Source: Ruminococcaceae bacterium UBA3903 (lineage in GTDB: Bacteria; Bacillota; Clostridia; Oscillospirales; Acutalibacteraceae). From it: a stretch of DNA of 17,706 nucleotides. Shown here in pieces: positions 7,482 to 16,256 of this stretch. Each line of letters opens with the position of its first letter. The first letter of the stretch is position 1. The stretch lies in contig DGFJ01000006.1 in assembly GCA_002391625.1 (NCBI GenBank), positions 1,094-18,799 of the forward strand, read 5' to 3'. A program made the translations under genes and the position numbers. The notes beneath the pieces are model-generated. The model had not been told where the DNA came from, did no database searches, and worked only from the letters and a program-made list of their open reading frames with translations.

Positions 7482-8499
7482 TCAGGTTAGCTACTCAATA
7501 CAAATAACTAGGGTGCTTGCCACCCTATCTATATTTATATGCCATGCTGTACAGATTTTTGACAGCCCTGTGATTAAATCTACAGGACAACTCTTTAATG
7601 TTGGTGTTCCCATATTCTTTATGATTTTTGGGCTAATTTTTTCTACTAGAGAAAAACCAAAATCTACAGGCAAGTGGTTAAAAAAACGCTTTATAAGAAT
7701 TTTAGTACCATACTATATTATTATGGCACTTGTACTTATTGCGTTTTTTGTTTACGACAAGGTTAATGGTAAAAGCTTGCTTGACTATATTATGGTAGTT
7801 AATTTTCCTACCAGTGTTATACCTGTAGAAGGTATTTTTGAGAGATATATCCCCGGCTGTGAACACTGGTGGTTTATAACGGATATGCTTATCTGCTATT
7901 TGTTGACGCCTGTGTTTTATAAATTAAGAGAAAAATTTGTTACAAGCAAAAAAAGCTTTTTGCTCATTATGTTTAGCTGTTATATAGCTGTAATTTTGAC
8001 GGCAGCGTTTATATTACCATCAACGTTGTGTACTTTAATTGTTTCAATATTTTCTTTTATGATAGGTTTTTTCTTTATACCTTATATATATTCGTTAAAA
8101 AAATACATTTTTTTAATTGGTATAATTGTTGCTGTTATGCTTAGAATACTGGGAAGTAAATATATTGGTCAATCATTATTTTATAATAATTTTTTTGCAC
8201 CAATACTACATCAGCTGTTGGGAATATCGTTGTTTTGTGTTTGTTTGTGGTTGTTTGGGTTACTGTATAATAAGTTAATAAAGGCAAAGGCTGTTGTCAG
8301 CTTTTTTGATAAAATATCATATGAGTTTTATTTAGTGCATAATTTTTTCTTTACAGGTTTCTTTATAATCACTGTGTTTAATGTTAAGCTGCTTGATATA
8401 TTATTGGTACTAATAATATCTATTCTGCTAGCATGGTGTGTTAACCTAGTATCGGGTAAAATTGTAAAATTATTATCAAAGCCCCAGATTAAAGATTAA
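7456..8499 (+). CDS. Acyltransferase 3 family membrane protein (glycan O-acyltransferase)
   Basis: A 347-residue polytopic protein with about ten hydrophobic segments, related to the OafA/WecH-type acyltransferase 3 family, which moves acetyl or other acyl groups onto sugars using acyl-CoA from the cytoplasm. The family motif in the first membrane helix is visible as QITRVLATLSIFICHAV, with Arg19 and the likely catalytic His30. WWFITDMLICYLLTP in mid-protein matches the conserved W/F-L-xxL segment. I chose the ATG at 7456, which overlaps the previous gene by 26 bp and has AGGAG about 10 nt upstream; a longer reading to 7357 would add 33 residues with no family character. Coupled expression with the preceding glycosyltransferase suggests it modifies the same repeat unit. 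The acyl group is unknown. Confidence 0.87.
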   Translation: MNTRITLNNQVSYSIQITRVLATLSIFICHAVQIFDSPVIKSTGQLFNVGVPIFFMIFGLIFSTREKPKSTGKWLKKRFIRILVPYYIIMALVLIAFFVYDKVNGKSLLDYIMVVNFPTSVIPVEGIFERYIPGCEHWWFITDMLICYLLTPVFYKLREKFVTSKKSFLLIMFSCYIAVILTAAFILPSTLCTLIVSIFSFMIGFFFIPYIYSLKKYIFLIGIIVAVMLRILGSKYIGQSLFYNNFFAPILHQLLGISLFCVCLWLFGLLYNKLIKAKAVVSFFDKISYEFYLVHNFFFTGFFIITVFNVKLLDILLVLIISILLAWCVNLVSGKIVKLLSKPQIKD

Positions 8500-8521
8500 T
8501 TGTAGAAAAAGAGGTAAATAT

Positions 8522-9412
8522 ATGGAAAAAATTACTGTGTTTACACCAGCCTATAACAGAGCATATTCTATCAACCTTTGTTATGAAAGCTTGTGCAGGC
8601 AAACGTGTAAAGATTTTATTTGGATGGTTATAGATGATGGCTCTACAGACAATACAGCACAGCTAATAAAGGAGTGGCAAAAACTAGATAACGGCTTTAA
8701 AATAGAATATATCTACAAAAAGAACGGCGGAATGCATTCTGCTCATAATACAGCATACGATAATATAAAAACTGAACTAAACGTTTGTATCGATTCTGAT
8801 GACTATATGACAGATAACGCAATAGAGGAAATACTAAAATGTTGGGAAGATAATAAATCGGAAAAATATGCTGGTATTTTGGCATTGGATATTTTTACAA
8901 ATAATGAAATAATAGGCGTTGAGCTGCCTCGTGACAAAACGGACATTACCCTGTCGGGCTTTTATGCTAATGGTGGCAGGGGGGACAAAAAGCTGATTTA
9001 CAGAACCGACATAATTAATAAATACCCTAGATATCCAGAGTTTGAGGGCGAACGGTATGTAGGGCTGTCATATATATATCATCTTATTGATCAGGACTAT
9101 ACGTTAGTTATTTTAAACGAGCCGGTGTGTGTAGTTGAATATAGAACAGATGGTTCAGGATATAATATGTTTAGACAATATTTAAACAATCCAAAAGGAT
9201 TCGCTTTTTATAGAAAAGAAACAATGAAGCTGACAGAAGGCTTTGCCAGCAATTTTAAATGTGCTGTTCATTATGTATCCAGCTGTATTATTGGCAAGGA
9301 ACGTCATTTCATTAAACAATCACCTAAAAAAGGCATTACTGTTTTAGCAGTACCCTTTGGTGCAGCCTTAACAGTATATATTAGAACAATGGTAAAGCTC
9401 AAAAAAATGTAA
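8522..9412 (+). CDS. Glycosyltransferase family 2 (GT-A fold)
   Basis: A 296-residue inverting GT-A glycosyltransferase. The nucleotide-binding part begins ITVFTPAYNRAYSI (residues 4-17), continues with VIDDGSTDNT (36-45), and reaches the metal-binding DXD-type motif DSDD at 91-94. YKKNGGMHSAHNTAYD (65-80) is the usual loop for the sugar donor. The C-terminal part has a moderately hydrophobic stretch (about 272-292) that may sit on the membrane rather than cross it. An AGAGG-type ribosome site precedes the ATG, 22 nt after the acyltransferase. Within the operon it should add one sugar to the undecaprenyl-linked repeat. It is distinct in sequence from the two GT2 genes at the right end. Confidence 0.9.
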   Translation: MEKITVFTPAYNRAYSINLCYESLCRQTCKDFIWMVIDDGSTDNTAQLIKEWQKLDNGFKIEYIYKKNGGMHSAHNTAYDNIKTELNVCIDSDDYMTDNAIEEILKCWEDNKSEKYAGILALDIFTNNEIIGVELPRDKTDITLSGFYANGGRGDKKLIYRTDIINKYPRYPEFEGERYVGLSYIYHLIDQDYTLVILNEPVCVVEYRTDGSGYNMFRQYLNNPKGFAFYRKETMKLTEGFASNFKCAVHYVSSCIIGKERHFIKQSPKKGITVLAVPFGAALTVYIRTMVKLKKM

Positions 9413-9448
9413 TGCTCTACTTATCTCTTAGAAAAGTGTGGTGGCAAT

Positions 9449-10594
9449 ATGCCAGTCTTCTGGACTATGATTTTTTATGTTATGGTCGTTGGTTTAATAG
9501 GTCGTACATATGTAACAAAATCAAATATTAAAAAAAAGTATGATAATAAGACAACAATCTTTTTTGCAATATTAATATTTATTTTGCCCTTGTTTTTTAT
9601 TGGACTGCGTACAAATTTTGCGGATACAGCGGCACATATTAAATCTTTTAACCAAGCTTCATCTAATATTATGGCTATGGGTGACGAGGTGTTTGATTCT
9701 TCTTGCCCATTATGGAATATTTATATAGTTTTTTTCAAACAGTTTATTTCTGCCAATGCTAACGCTTGGCTAATGGTGACTGCTATTTTAAGTACGGTTG
9801 GAGTAATTAAGTTTTTTTACAAGTATTCTACAGACTACTCATTAAGCGTATATATTTTCTTTTGTACAATCACATTTACATACCTAATGAATGGTATTAG
9901 ACAATTTTTTGCACTTTCACTGTTACTCTTTTTTGCTGATTATATATTTAAAAATAAGTTTTGGAAATTTCTTGTGGTTCTGGTTATTGCATTTTTTATT
10001 CATCAAACAATTATTATTTGGTTACCTGTATACTTTATTGTTAAAGGTAAACCGTGGAGTAAGAAAATACTATTTACTATTGCATTAACAGTTTTAATTG
10101 TAGCATTCGCAAACCAGTTTACCAATCTGCTTGATAGTGCTATAGAGGGTACGTATTATTCAAACTATTCTGGAACAATGCAGTCGGGTGGTGAATTTTC
10201 TAGCGGTGCAAGCATTTATCAAACGCTTATTTTATTGCCACCTGTTATAATTGCGCTATGGAAAAGAAAACAGATTGCCGCCATAAATAATCGCAATGTA
10301 AATATTATGATTAATATTTCGGTGATTTCCGTTGCGTTTATGCTTATTGCCAACTTTACCAGCGGTATTTTAATGGGCAGAATACCTACCTATTTTTCTG
10401 TTTTTTCTTATGCCTTAATACCATGGGAGTTAGATAATTTGTTTTATGGAAATGATAAAAAAATGATGAAAATATTATGTTATGCAGGTTACTTTTTAGC
10501 TTTCTGCGTAATTATGTTAATACAGTTAAATGGAAATATGTATGAAAGCTCAATACTAGGTATGAAATATTGGGGCATTGTGTGGAGCTTTTAA
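9449..10594 (+). CDS. EpsG-like polysaccharide polymerase (Wzy role)
   Basis: A 381-residue membrane protein with about ten to eleven hydrophobic segments, matching the EpsG family, which takes the Wzy-type polymerase place in Bacillota exopolysaccharide clusters. Typical marks are GLRTNFADTAAHIKSF (52-67, the family's GLR...D...Y-like loop), YLMNGIRQFFALSLLLFF (145-162) and FFIHQTIIIWLP (182-193), with Arg54, Arg151 and His185 as likely functional residues. It would join flipped repeat units at the outer face of the membrane. The ATG at 9449 has only a weak GTGGTGG ribosome site, and an ATG at 9467 is a possible alternative. Because it is the only polymerase candidate in the window, it probably defines a Wzx/Wzy-dependent route. 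Confidence 0.85.
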   Translation: MPVFWTMIFYVMVVGLIGRTYVTKSNIKKKYDNKTTIFFAILIFILPLFFIGLRTNFADTAAHIKSFNQASSNIMAMGDEVFDSSCPLWNIYIVFFKQFISANANAWLMVTAILSTVGVIKFFYKYSTDYSLSVYIFFCTITFTYLMNGIRQFFALSLLLFFADYIFKNKFWKFLVVLVIAFFIHQTIIIWLPVYFIVKGKPWSKKILFTIALTVLIVAFANQFTNLLDSAIEGTYYSNYSGTMQSGGEFSSGASIYQTLILLPPVIIALWKRKQIAAINNRNVNIMINISVISVAFMLIANFTSGILMGRIPTYFSVFSYALIPWELDNLFYGNDKKMMKILCYAGYFLAFCVIMLIQLNGNMYESSILGMKYWGIVWSF

Positions 10595-10641
10595 TTTGTT
10601 GCATTATTAATATCAATGTATTATAAAAAGGATGGGTTAAA

Positions 10642-11781
10642 ATGAAAAAGGTGCTGTTTTTTATACCAACACTGGCACATGGCGGTGCTGAAAAGGTTTT
10701 AGTAAATTTAGTTAACAATATGGACAGCAAGAAATATGATATTACCGTTAAAACTATTTTTGATGGTGGTGTTAACAGAAAATACCTCAATAAAAATATA
10801 AATTACCAGTACCAATTTAAAAAACAATTTAGAGGCTTGTCAAAAATTTGTAAGGCTTTTTCACCTGAACACTTGTACAAAAAGTACATAAAGTGCGATT
10901 ATGATATAGTCGTGTCCTATTTGGAGGGCGTTACAGCCAGAATCATAAGTGGATGTCCAAATCCAAAAACAAAGAAGGTTTCGTGGATTCACATTGAACA
11001 GCATAATATATCAACAGCGGCGGCTGCCTTTAAAAATGCTGAGGAGGCTAAAAAATGCTACGAAAGCTTTGACAAAACAATTTGTGTTTCCCAAACAGTG
11101 CTGGAAGATTTTAAATCTGTATTTGACTTTAAAAAACCAATTGAGGTTCTGTACAATACCAATGAATCAAATAGGGTCAAAACCCTTTCCAAGGATGCCG
11201 TAAATGATGTAGATTTTGATAAAAATGTATTTAACCTTTGTTCAGTTGGTAAGGTAGTTACTACAAAGGGCTACGATAAGCTAGCACGAATCCACAAAAG
11301 ACTGTTGGATGCTGGAATTAAAAATCATGTGTACATTTTAGGAATAGGTGAGGACCAACCCAAAATTGAAAAATACCTTAGCGAGAATAACCTTAGCAGT
11401 TCTTTTACTTTTTTGGGGTATAAGGACAATCCATACAAATATGTACAAAAATGTGATCTGTTTGTTTGTTCCTCACTGCGTGAGGGCTTTAGTACATCGG
11501 TAACAGAATCCTTGATTGTTGGTACGCCGGTGGTTACTACCTTATGCTCAGGTATGCGTGAAATGTTAGGGGAAAACAACGAATATGGTTTAGTGGTTGA
11601 TAACGATGAAAATGCCCTGTATGACGGCGTTAAACGTATGTTAACCGAAAACGGCTTGCTAGAGCAATATAAATCAATGGCACAGGGCAGAGGAAACCAC
11701 TTTACTACGGAAAGCACCGTTAATGCCACAGAGAAGATGTTTGACAGCTTGTTTAAAGATAACAGTGTGGGAAAGGAATAA
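10642..11781 (+). CDS. Glycosyltransferase family 4
   Basis: A third GT-B, retaining glycosyltransferase (379 residues). It starts with VLFFIPTLAHGGAEKVLVNL (4-23), the standard GGAEK donor-cleft loop, and has DIVVSYLEGVTARI (88-101) and SWIHIEQHN (114-122) in the first domain. The second domain has NLCSVGKVVTTKGYDKL (198-214), FTFLGY (255-260) and the EX7E pair Glu281/Glu289 in REGFSTSVTES. An AAGGATG ribosome site lies close upstream, 47 nt after the polymerase gene. The next gene starts 2 nt after its stop, so it is probably translationally coupled to the flippase. It resembles enzymes that add later sugars in capsular repeats, but neither donor nor linkage can be read from sequence. Confidence 0.92.
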   Translation: MKKVLFFIPTLAHGGAEKVLVNLVNNMDSKKYDITVKTIFDGGVNRKYLNKNINYQYQFKKQFRGLSKICKAFSPEHLYKKYIKCDYDIVVSYLEGVTARIISGCPNPKTKKVSWIHIEQHNISTAAAAFKNAEEAKKCYESFDKTICVSQTVLEDFKSVFDFKKPIEVLYNTNESNRVKTLSKDAVNDVDFDKNVFNLCSVGKVVTTKGYDKLARIHKRLLDAGIKNHVYILGIGEDQPKIEKYLSENNLSSSFTFLGYKDNPYKYVQKCDLFVCSSLREGFSTSVTESLIVGTPVVTTLCSGMREMLGENNEYGLVVDNDENALYDGVKRMLTENGLLEQYKSMAQGRGNHFTTESTVNATEKMFDSLFKDNSVGKE

Positions 11782-11783
11782 CT

Positions 11784-13310
11784 ATGCAATTAAACCAGAG
11801 AAAAATGGGAACTATACTTTCCTACGTTTACATTATTGTGACCAACACTATTTCATTAATATATACACCTTTTATGCTGCGTATGCTTGGACAAAGCGAG
11901 TATGGATTATTTGGTACAGCTAATTCATTTATTGGTTACTTATCCATTCTGAGCTTTGGTATTGGTGGTGCATATATACGTTTTAACGCACAGGCTCGAG
12001 CTGCCCATGATGAGGTAGGGGAAAGAAAGCTAAACGGTATGTTCCTCACAATATATTCTGTTCTGTCGTTATTAGTATTAATTGGCGGTATTATATTTAT
12101 ATACTGTGTGGGGTTTATTGTTAAGGATACGTTTACACCCCAGGAGCTGTTGGAGCTAAGACTAATAATGTTTAACTTAACATTAAACACTATTGTGTCC
12201 TTTGTGTTTAACGTGGTTATGATGGCGTTGCAAGCTTATGAACGTTTTATTTGTATTCGTGTTTGTTTACTATTGGCTGGTATTATGACACCAGTAGCCA
12301 ATATCATTGTTATGATGTCAGGCGGTAAGGCGGTAGCTTTGTCTACTGTGTCCCTAATAATTAGTACATTAATGTATGTATTCTTTTTCTTCTATGCTCG
12401 TTTCAAAATAAATATGAAGTTTGTGTTCCGTGGATTTAACAAATCATTAATGCGGGAAGTATTTATTTTTTCTGGCTTTCTGTTTTTAAATTCCGTTACA
12501 GATCAGCTTACATTCTCCACTGATAACATAGTTTTGGGTGCTGTGGGTGGTACAGCGGTGGTTGCCGTTTATTCTATTGGCGCCAACTTCAAAGGCTATT
12601 TTATGAACTTTTCTTCATCCATTTCATCGGTGTTTGCACCACAGGTGAACCGCATTGTTGCAACCAACGGTGAACAAAAGGAGCTAGACAATATTTTTAT
12701 CAAAATTGGCAGAATACAATTTTTAGTTGTTTCACTAATATTGATTGGCTATGTCTGTATTGGACAAGATTTCATATCAATATGGGCAGGTCCAGATTAC
12801 AAGGATGCCTTTTGGATTGGGCTTTTACTTATGGTTGCTATATTTGTTCCTTGTTTTCAAAATGTTGGTATCGAAATACAAAAGGCTAAAAACATGCACA
12901 AGGCTAGAAGCATTATATATCTTGTTGTAGCCATAGTTAATGTTGGCTTGACTATTCCATTTAGTATGATGTTTGGTGGTATAGGTGCTGCTTTAGCAAC
13001 AACAATTTGTATGTTTATGGGAACAGTTGTATTTATGAACTTCTACTATTATAAATACGTTAATTTAGATATAAAAAGATTTTGGATAAGCATTGCTAAA
13101 ATGCTGCCAGGAATGATACCGGTATGTATTGTGGGCGGAATAATTAACCAAATGTATGTTTTGGATTCATACCTTAAAATTCTGATAGCTGCTATAGTAA
13201 TTATGTTAATATATTGTTTGTCAGTTTGGTTTTTAAGCTTGAACTCATATGAAAAGGATATGTTTAGTAAACCAGTGAAAAAGTTAATTAACAAGTTTAA
13301 AAGGGGTTAA
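11784..13310 (+). CDS. Wzx-like lipid-linked oligosaccharide flippase
   Basis: A 508-residue polytopic protein with about 12-14 hydrophobic segments, of the polysaccharide-synthesis branch of the MOP superfamily. It would carry the finished undecaprenyl-diphosphate-linked repeat from the cytoplasmic to the outer face of the membrane for polymerisation. Marks include the N-terminal GTILSYVYIIVTNTISLIYTP (9-29), MLGQSEYGLFGTANSF (32-47), where this family has its conserved LG..EYG motif, and LNSVTDQLTFSTDNIVLG in the middle. AAAGGAA lies just before the ATG, which follows the preceding stop by 2 nt. It pairs with the EpsG-like polymerase to complete the export machinery. Family membership is secure, although other MOP transporters (for example lipid II flippases) share the fold. 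Confidence 0.92.
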   Translation: MQLNQRKMGTILSYVYIIVTNTISLIYTPFMLRMLGQSEYGLFGTANSFIGYLSILSFGIGGAYIRFNAQARAAHDEVGERKLNGMFLTIYSVLSLLVLIGGIIFIYCVGFIVKDTFTPQELLELRLIMFNLTLNTIVSFVFNVVMMALQAYERFICIRVCLLLAGIMTPVANIIVMMSGGKAVALSTVSLIISTLMYVFFFFYARFKINMKFVFRGFNKSLMREVFIFSGFLFLNSVTDQLTFSTDNIVLGAVGGTAVVAVYSIGANFKGYFMNFSSSISSVFAPQVNRIVATNGEQKELDNIFIKIGRIQFLVVSLILIGYVCIGQDFISIWAGPDYKDAFWIGLLLMVAIFVPCFQNVGIEIQKAKNMHKARSIIYLVVAIVNVGLTIPFSMMFGGIGAALATTICMFMGTVVFMNFYYYKYVNLDIKRFWISIAKMLPGMIPVCIVGGIINQMYVLDSYLKILIAAIVIMLIYCLSVWFLSLNSYEKDMFSKPVKKLINKFKRG

Positions 13311-13317
13311 GAGAAAA

Positions 13318-13986
13318 TTGGGTAAGTTAACAGCCAACGTTAAAATGATAGCATCAGATTTACACAAATGTAAAAAGCTCCAGTACCTAAGCTGGAATTT
13401 ATTTAAAAAAAATATTAAAAAGGTTTCTCGCCAATGCAGAATAATTAATCTGAAAAAATCTGTAATAAATATTAAGAACGATGCAGTGGTCAAGCTTAAT
13501 GGTACTATTACATTAAATGTAGACTGTCCAAAGGGAGCAAAGGCAGAAACCATGTTGACGTTAAAGCCACGTTCTGTACTTAGTGTTGATGGACATTTTA
13601 ATGCTTATTACAATACAGAAATTTATGTGTTTGAAAATGCGAATTTAAGCCTTGGTTACAGCTATCTAAATGCTGGCTCACAAATTCGTTGCATGGAAAA
13701 AATACAAATTGGCAATCAATGTGCCATAGGCAGAAATGTAATGATAATGGATTTTGACGCTCATACCATAAAGTATGAGGATGGGCAGACCAATAGTATT
13801 ACTGCACCAGTAACAATAGGTAATCATGTTTGGATTGGTTGCGGGGCAACTGTGTTAAAGGGTGTTAATATTGGTGATGGTGCAGTTATAGGTGCTGGCG
13901 CTGTGGTGACAAAGGATGTCCCAGCTAACTGTATAGCAGCAGGTGTTCCAGCAAAAATAATAAAGACAAATGTAAATTGGGAGTAA
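13318..13986 (+). CDS. Hexapeptide-repeat (left-handed beta-helix) O-acetyltransferase
   Basis: A 222-residue acyltransferase of the LbH family, which transfers acetyl from acetyl-CoA to a sugar hydroxyl in the cytoplasm. The C-terminal part shows the hexapeptide ladder: IQIGNQCAIGRNVMI (129-143), VTIGNHVWIGCGATVL (165-180), NIGDGAVIGAGAVVTKDV (184-201) and the GVPAKII end (209-215). His149 in DFDAHTI is the likely catalytic base. The first 100 residues are basic at the start and then form less regular beta repeats, as in other capsule acetyltransferases. I accept the TTG start at 13318 because AAGGGG lies about 11 nt upstream, inside the end of the flippase gene, and no in-frame ATG comes before residue 10. 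It could act on a nucleotide sugar or on the lipid-linked repeat. Confidence 0.87.
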   Translation: MGKLTANVKMIASDLHKCKKLQYLSWNLFKKNIKKVSRQCRIINLKKSVINIKNDAVVKLNGTITLNVDCPKGAKAETMLTLKPRSVLSVDGHFNAYYNTEIYVFENANLSLGYSYLNAGSQIRCMEKIQIGNQCAIGRNVMIMDFDAHTIKYEDGQTNSITAPVTIGNHVWIGCGATVLKGVNIGDGAVIGAGAVVTKDVPANCIAAGVPAKIIKTNVNWE

Positions 13987-13991
13987 AATAT

Positions 13992-15059
13992 ATGAACTTA
14001 AAGGGTAGAATGGTACATTATGATTTAATGAGGGTGATAGCCTGTCTTTTTGTTATAATGATACATAGTGCAGTGTGCGACCAAATGAGTCTATATGAAA
14101 ATAATACATTAGCGTTTCAGGCCAGTAACATTTGGGGTGTATTAGCTAGATGGGCAGTGCCTGCATTTGTTATGCTAAGCGGTATGATGTTTTTACGTGA
14201 CGATAAAGAAACCAACCTTAAGGATTTGTACAAACGTAAGGTGTTAATAATGTTTACAGCTTATATTTTTTGGTCTGCTATATATTCCTGTTACAATGTG
14301 TTTGTTCTAGGAAAGCTAAGCTCTGGCACAGCTCTAAAGTCACTATTTGATGGCTGCTTTAGCGGAGAGCTGCATATGTGGTACATTTTAATGGCAGCCG
14401 GACTGTATATAGCTTCTCCTATTATAAAGGTACTTTTGCATAAGCTTAGCAAAAAGTTACTAATTTACTGGGTAGTAGCAATGCTCGTTTTTGGTTCTAT
14501 TATACCAATGATTACAACATTAAAGTTTCCACCAATAATTGAGGGAATACTGGATACCTTTAACAGAAATATGGATTTACAATTTTTTTGTGGTTGGACA
14601 TTATACTTTGTACTTGGCTACCTAATACAAAATCATAATTTTACTTCTAAGGAAAGAAAAATAATTTATACGTTGGCTATCATTTCCTTTGTATTTACTA
14701 TGTTCTTTACAGTTGGATATTCTGTATTAAAGAGTAAATCATTAGGTGTGTTGCCATATGAATATCCCAATATTGTATTTATGAGTGTTGGTATATTGCT
14801 ATTTTTTAAGGAAACTGTATCTAAAATAAAATTTGGTGATAAAGCTAAAAAAGTCATTGTGACCTTATCCTCTTTGACATTTGGCATATATTTGTCACAC
14901 GTTCTTATTTTAAAGGTTCTATACACAGCAGGCATTAATTTGTCTATTTGTAATCCAATTATTTCTATTCCGGTGATTTCTATCATTATTTTTGTACTGG
15001 GTGGCTGCTTATCGTGGTTATTGTTAAAAATACCGTTAATCAATAAGTACATAGCTTAA
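13992..15059 (+). CDS. Second acyltransferase 3 family membrane protein
   Basis: A 355-residue polytopic acyltransferase with about ten hydrophobic segments. The first helix has HYDLMRVIACLFVIMIHSAV (9-28), giving the family's Arg14 and catalytic-type His25. ARWAVPAFVMLSGMMF (about 52-67) matches the conserved FF..SG region, and MWYILMAAGLYIASP in mid-protein matches the H-x-W-(Y/F)-L segment. I use the ATG at 13992, preceded by GGGAG; a TTG at 13977 in the same frame overlaps the previous gene and lacks a ribosome site. It resembles WecH-type O-acetyltransferases more than the first acyltransferase 3 here, so the two probably modify different positions or use different acyl groups. The gap to its neighbour is only 5 nt. 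Confidence 0.88.
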   Translation: MNLKGRMVHYDLMRVIACLFVIMIHSAVCDQMSLYENNTLAFQASNIWGVLARWAVPAFVMLSGMMFLRDDKETNLKDLYKRKVLIMFTAYIFWSAIYSCYNVFVLGKLSSGTALKSLFDGCFSGELHMWYILMAAGLYIASPIIKVLLHKLSKKLLIYWVVAMLVFGSIIPMITTLKFPPIIEGILDTFNRNMDLQFFCGWTLYFVLGYLIQNHNFTSKERKIIYTLAIISFVFTMFFTVGYSVLKSKSLGVLPYEYPNIVFMSVGILLFFKETVSKIKFGDKAKKVIVTLSSLTFGIYLSHVLILKVLYTAGINLSICNPIISIPVISIIIFVLGGCLSWLLLKIPLINKYIA

Positions 15060-15076
15060 AAATGAGGTAAATTAAT

Positions 15077-16246
15077 ATGATTGATAAAGTAGAAAAATCA
15101 ATGTGTACAGGCTGTGCTGGCTGTAAAAATATTTGTCCAGTATCTGCTATTACATTTAGAGCTGATTCGGAGGGGTTTGAATACCCTGACATTGACATGG
15201 CTAAATGTATAAAATGTAATTTATGTGAAAAGATATGTCCTATTTTGCACCCTGTTAAATCAGACAATACAAGTAAACCAGATATTTATGCAGCATGGAA
15301 TATGGATGAAAATATACGTATTAACAGTACATCAGGCGGTATTTTTTCCGCTCTGGCAACACAGTTTATCCAGCGTGGCGGGCTAGTTGTAGGTGCTGTT
15401 TACCTTGAGGATTTTTCTATTGTGCATACAATGATTTCAAGCATAGATGATTTAGAAAAGCTAAGACAGTCAAAATACGCACAAAGCAAAATACAGGATA
15501 TATTTAAGAGCATAAAGGACGAGCTTTCAAAAGGAAACAAGGTTCTGTTCTGTGGCTCGCCGTGTCAGAACGCAGGTCTGCGTAATTTTTTACGAAAAGA
15601 CTATGAAAATTTGTATTGCTGTGACTTTATATGCAGAGGAATTATCAGTCAAAAGGTATATCATAAATTTTTAAATGATGTTAGCAAGAAACATTCTTCA
15701 GATATTAAAAACATTCAGTTTAAAAATAAGGATTTTGGTTGGAATCGTTTTAGTACAAAGGTAAGCTATAAGGACGGCAGCGTATATCAGCTTGACAGAT
15801 TTACCGACTATTATATGGTGGGCTATTTAAAACACAACCTGTATCTTAGGCCGTCATGCCATAATTGCCATTTTAAATCACTGCCAAGAGTGGCAGATAT
15901 ATCCCTAGGTGATTTTTGGGGTATTGCTAATTTTGATGCTAATTTAGATAACAACAAGGGAACATCCGTGGTTATTGTTAATTCACAAAAAGGCAGAGAG
16001 CTGTATTCGTGGATAAAAAATGATGTTTATAGCTGTGAGCGTACCTTAGATGAGGTCACAAAGGGTAACAGCTGTTTGCTAAACTGTGCACCAGCTGGTA
16101 AATACAGAGAATACTTTTTTAAGAATATAGATAAAACAGATTTTATAGACTTAATTAATAAAATAGATAAAAAGGCCAGCAAAGTACCTATGGGTGAAAA
16201 AGCAAGAGAGTATATAACTGTAGTAAAAAATCATCTTAAAAGATAG
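15077..16246 (+). CDS. Ferredoxin / FrhB-family (F420 hydrogenase beta subunit-like) protein
   Basis: A 389-residue soluble protein with two N-terminal 4Fe-4S motifs, CTGCAGCKNICP (Cys10, 13, 16, 20) and CIKCNLCEKICP (Cys44, 47, 50, 54). These are fused to a domain like the coenzyme F420 hydrogenase/dehydrogenase beta subunit. That domain shows NSTSGGIFSALA (83-94), VLFCGSPCQNAGLR (156-169), CRGI (186-189), a further Cys261/Cys264 pair in PSCHNCHF, and VADISLGDFWG (272-282). The family includes flavin-linked redox proteins. Members of this exact architecture occur in capsule and exopolysaccharide clusters of anaerobes, often next to polysaccharide pyruvyl transferases, but their reaction there is not established. 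A coenzyme F420 role is unlikely in such a host. The ATG lies 18 nt after the previous stop with an AGGT site. Electron transfer to a sugar-modifying step is an inference. Confidence 0.88.
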   Translation: MIDKVEKSMCTGCAGCKNICPVSAITFRADSEGFEYPDIDMAKCIKCNLCEKICPILHPVKSDNTSKPDIYAAWNMDENIRINSTSGGIFSALATQFIQRGGLVVGAVYLEDFSIVHTMISSIDDLEKLRQSKYAQSKIQDIFKSIKDELSKGNKVLFCGSPCQNAGLRNFLRKDYENLYCCDFICRGIISQKVYHKFLNDVSKKHSSDIKNIQFKNKDFGWNRFSTKVSYKDGSVYQLDRFTDYYMVGYLKHNLYLRPSCHNCHFKSLPRVADISLGDFWGIANFDANLDNNKGTSVVIVNSQKGRELYSWIKNDVYSCERTLDEVTKGNSCLLNCAPAGKYREYFFKNIDKTDFIDLINKIDKKASKVPMGEKAREYITVVKNHLKR

Positions 16247-16256
16247 GAATGATATT

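Noticed and set aside
10599..10627. TTGCAT-17 nt-TATAAA as an internal promoter before the third GT4 gene
   Set aside because: The start point would fall inside the ribosome site at about 10628-10637, leaving almost no leader, and the -35 box is poor.
11325..11789. 154-codon minus-strand open frame within the third GT4 gene
   Set aside because: It lies opposite a well-supported glycosyltransferase with intact EX7E motif and shows no family signature of its own.
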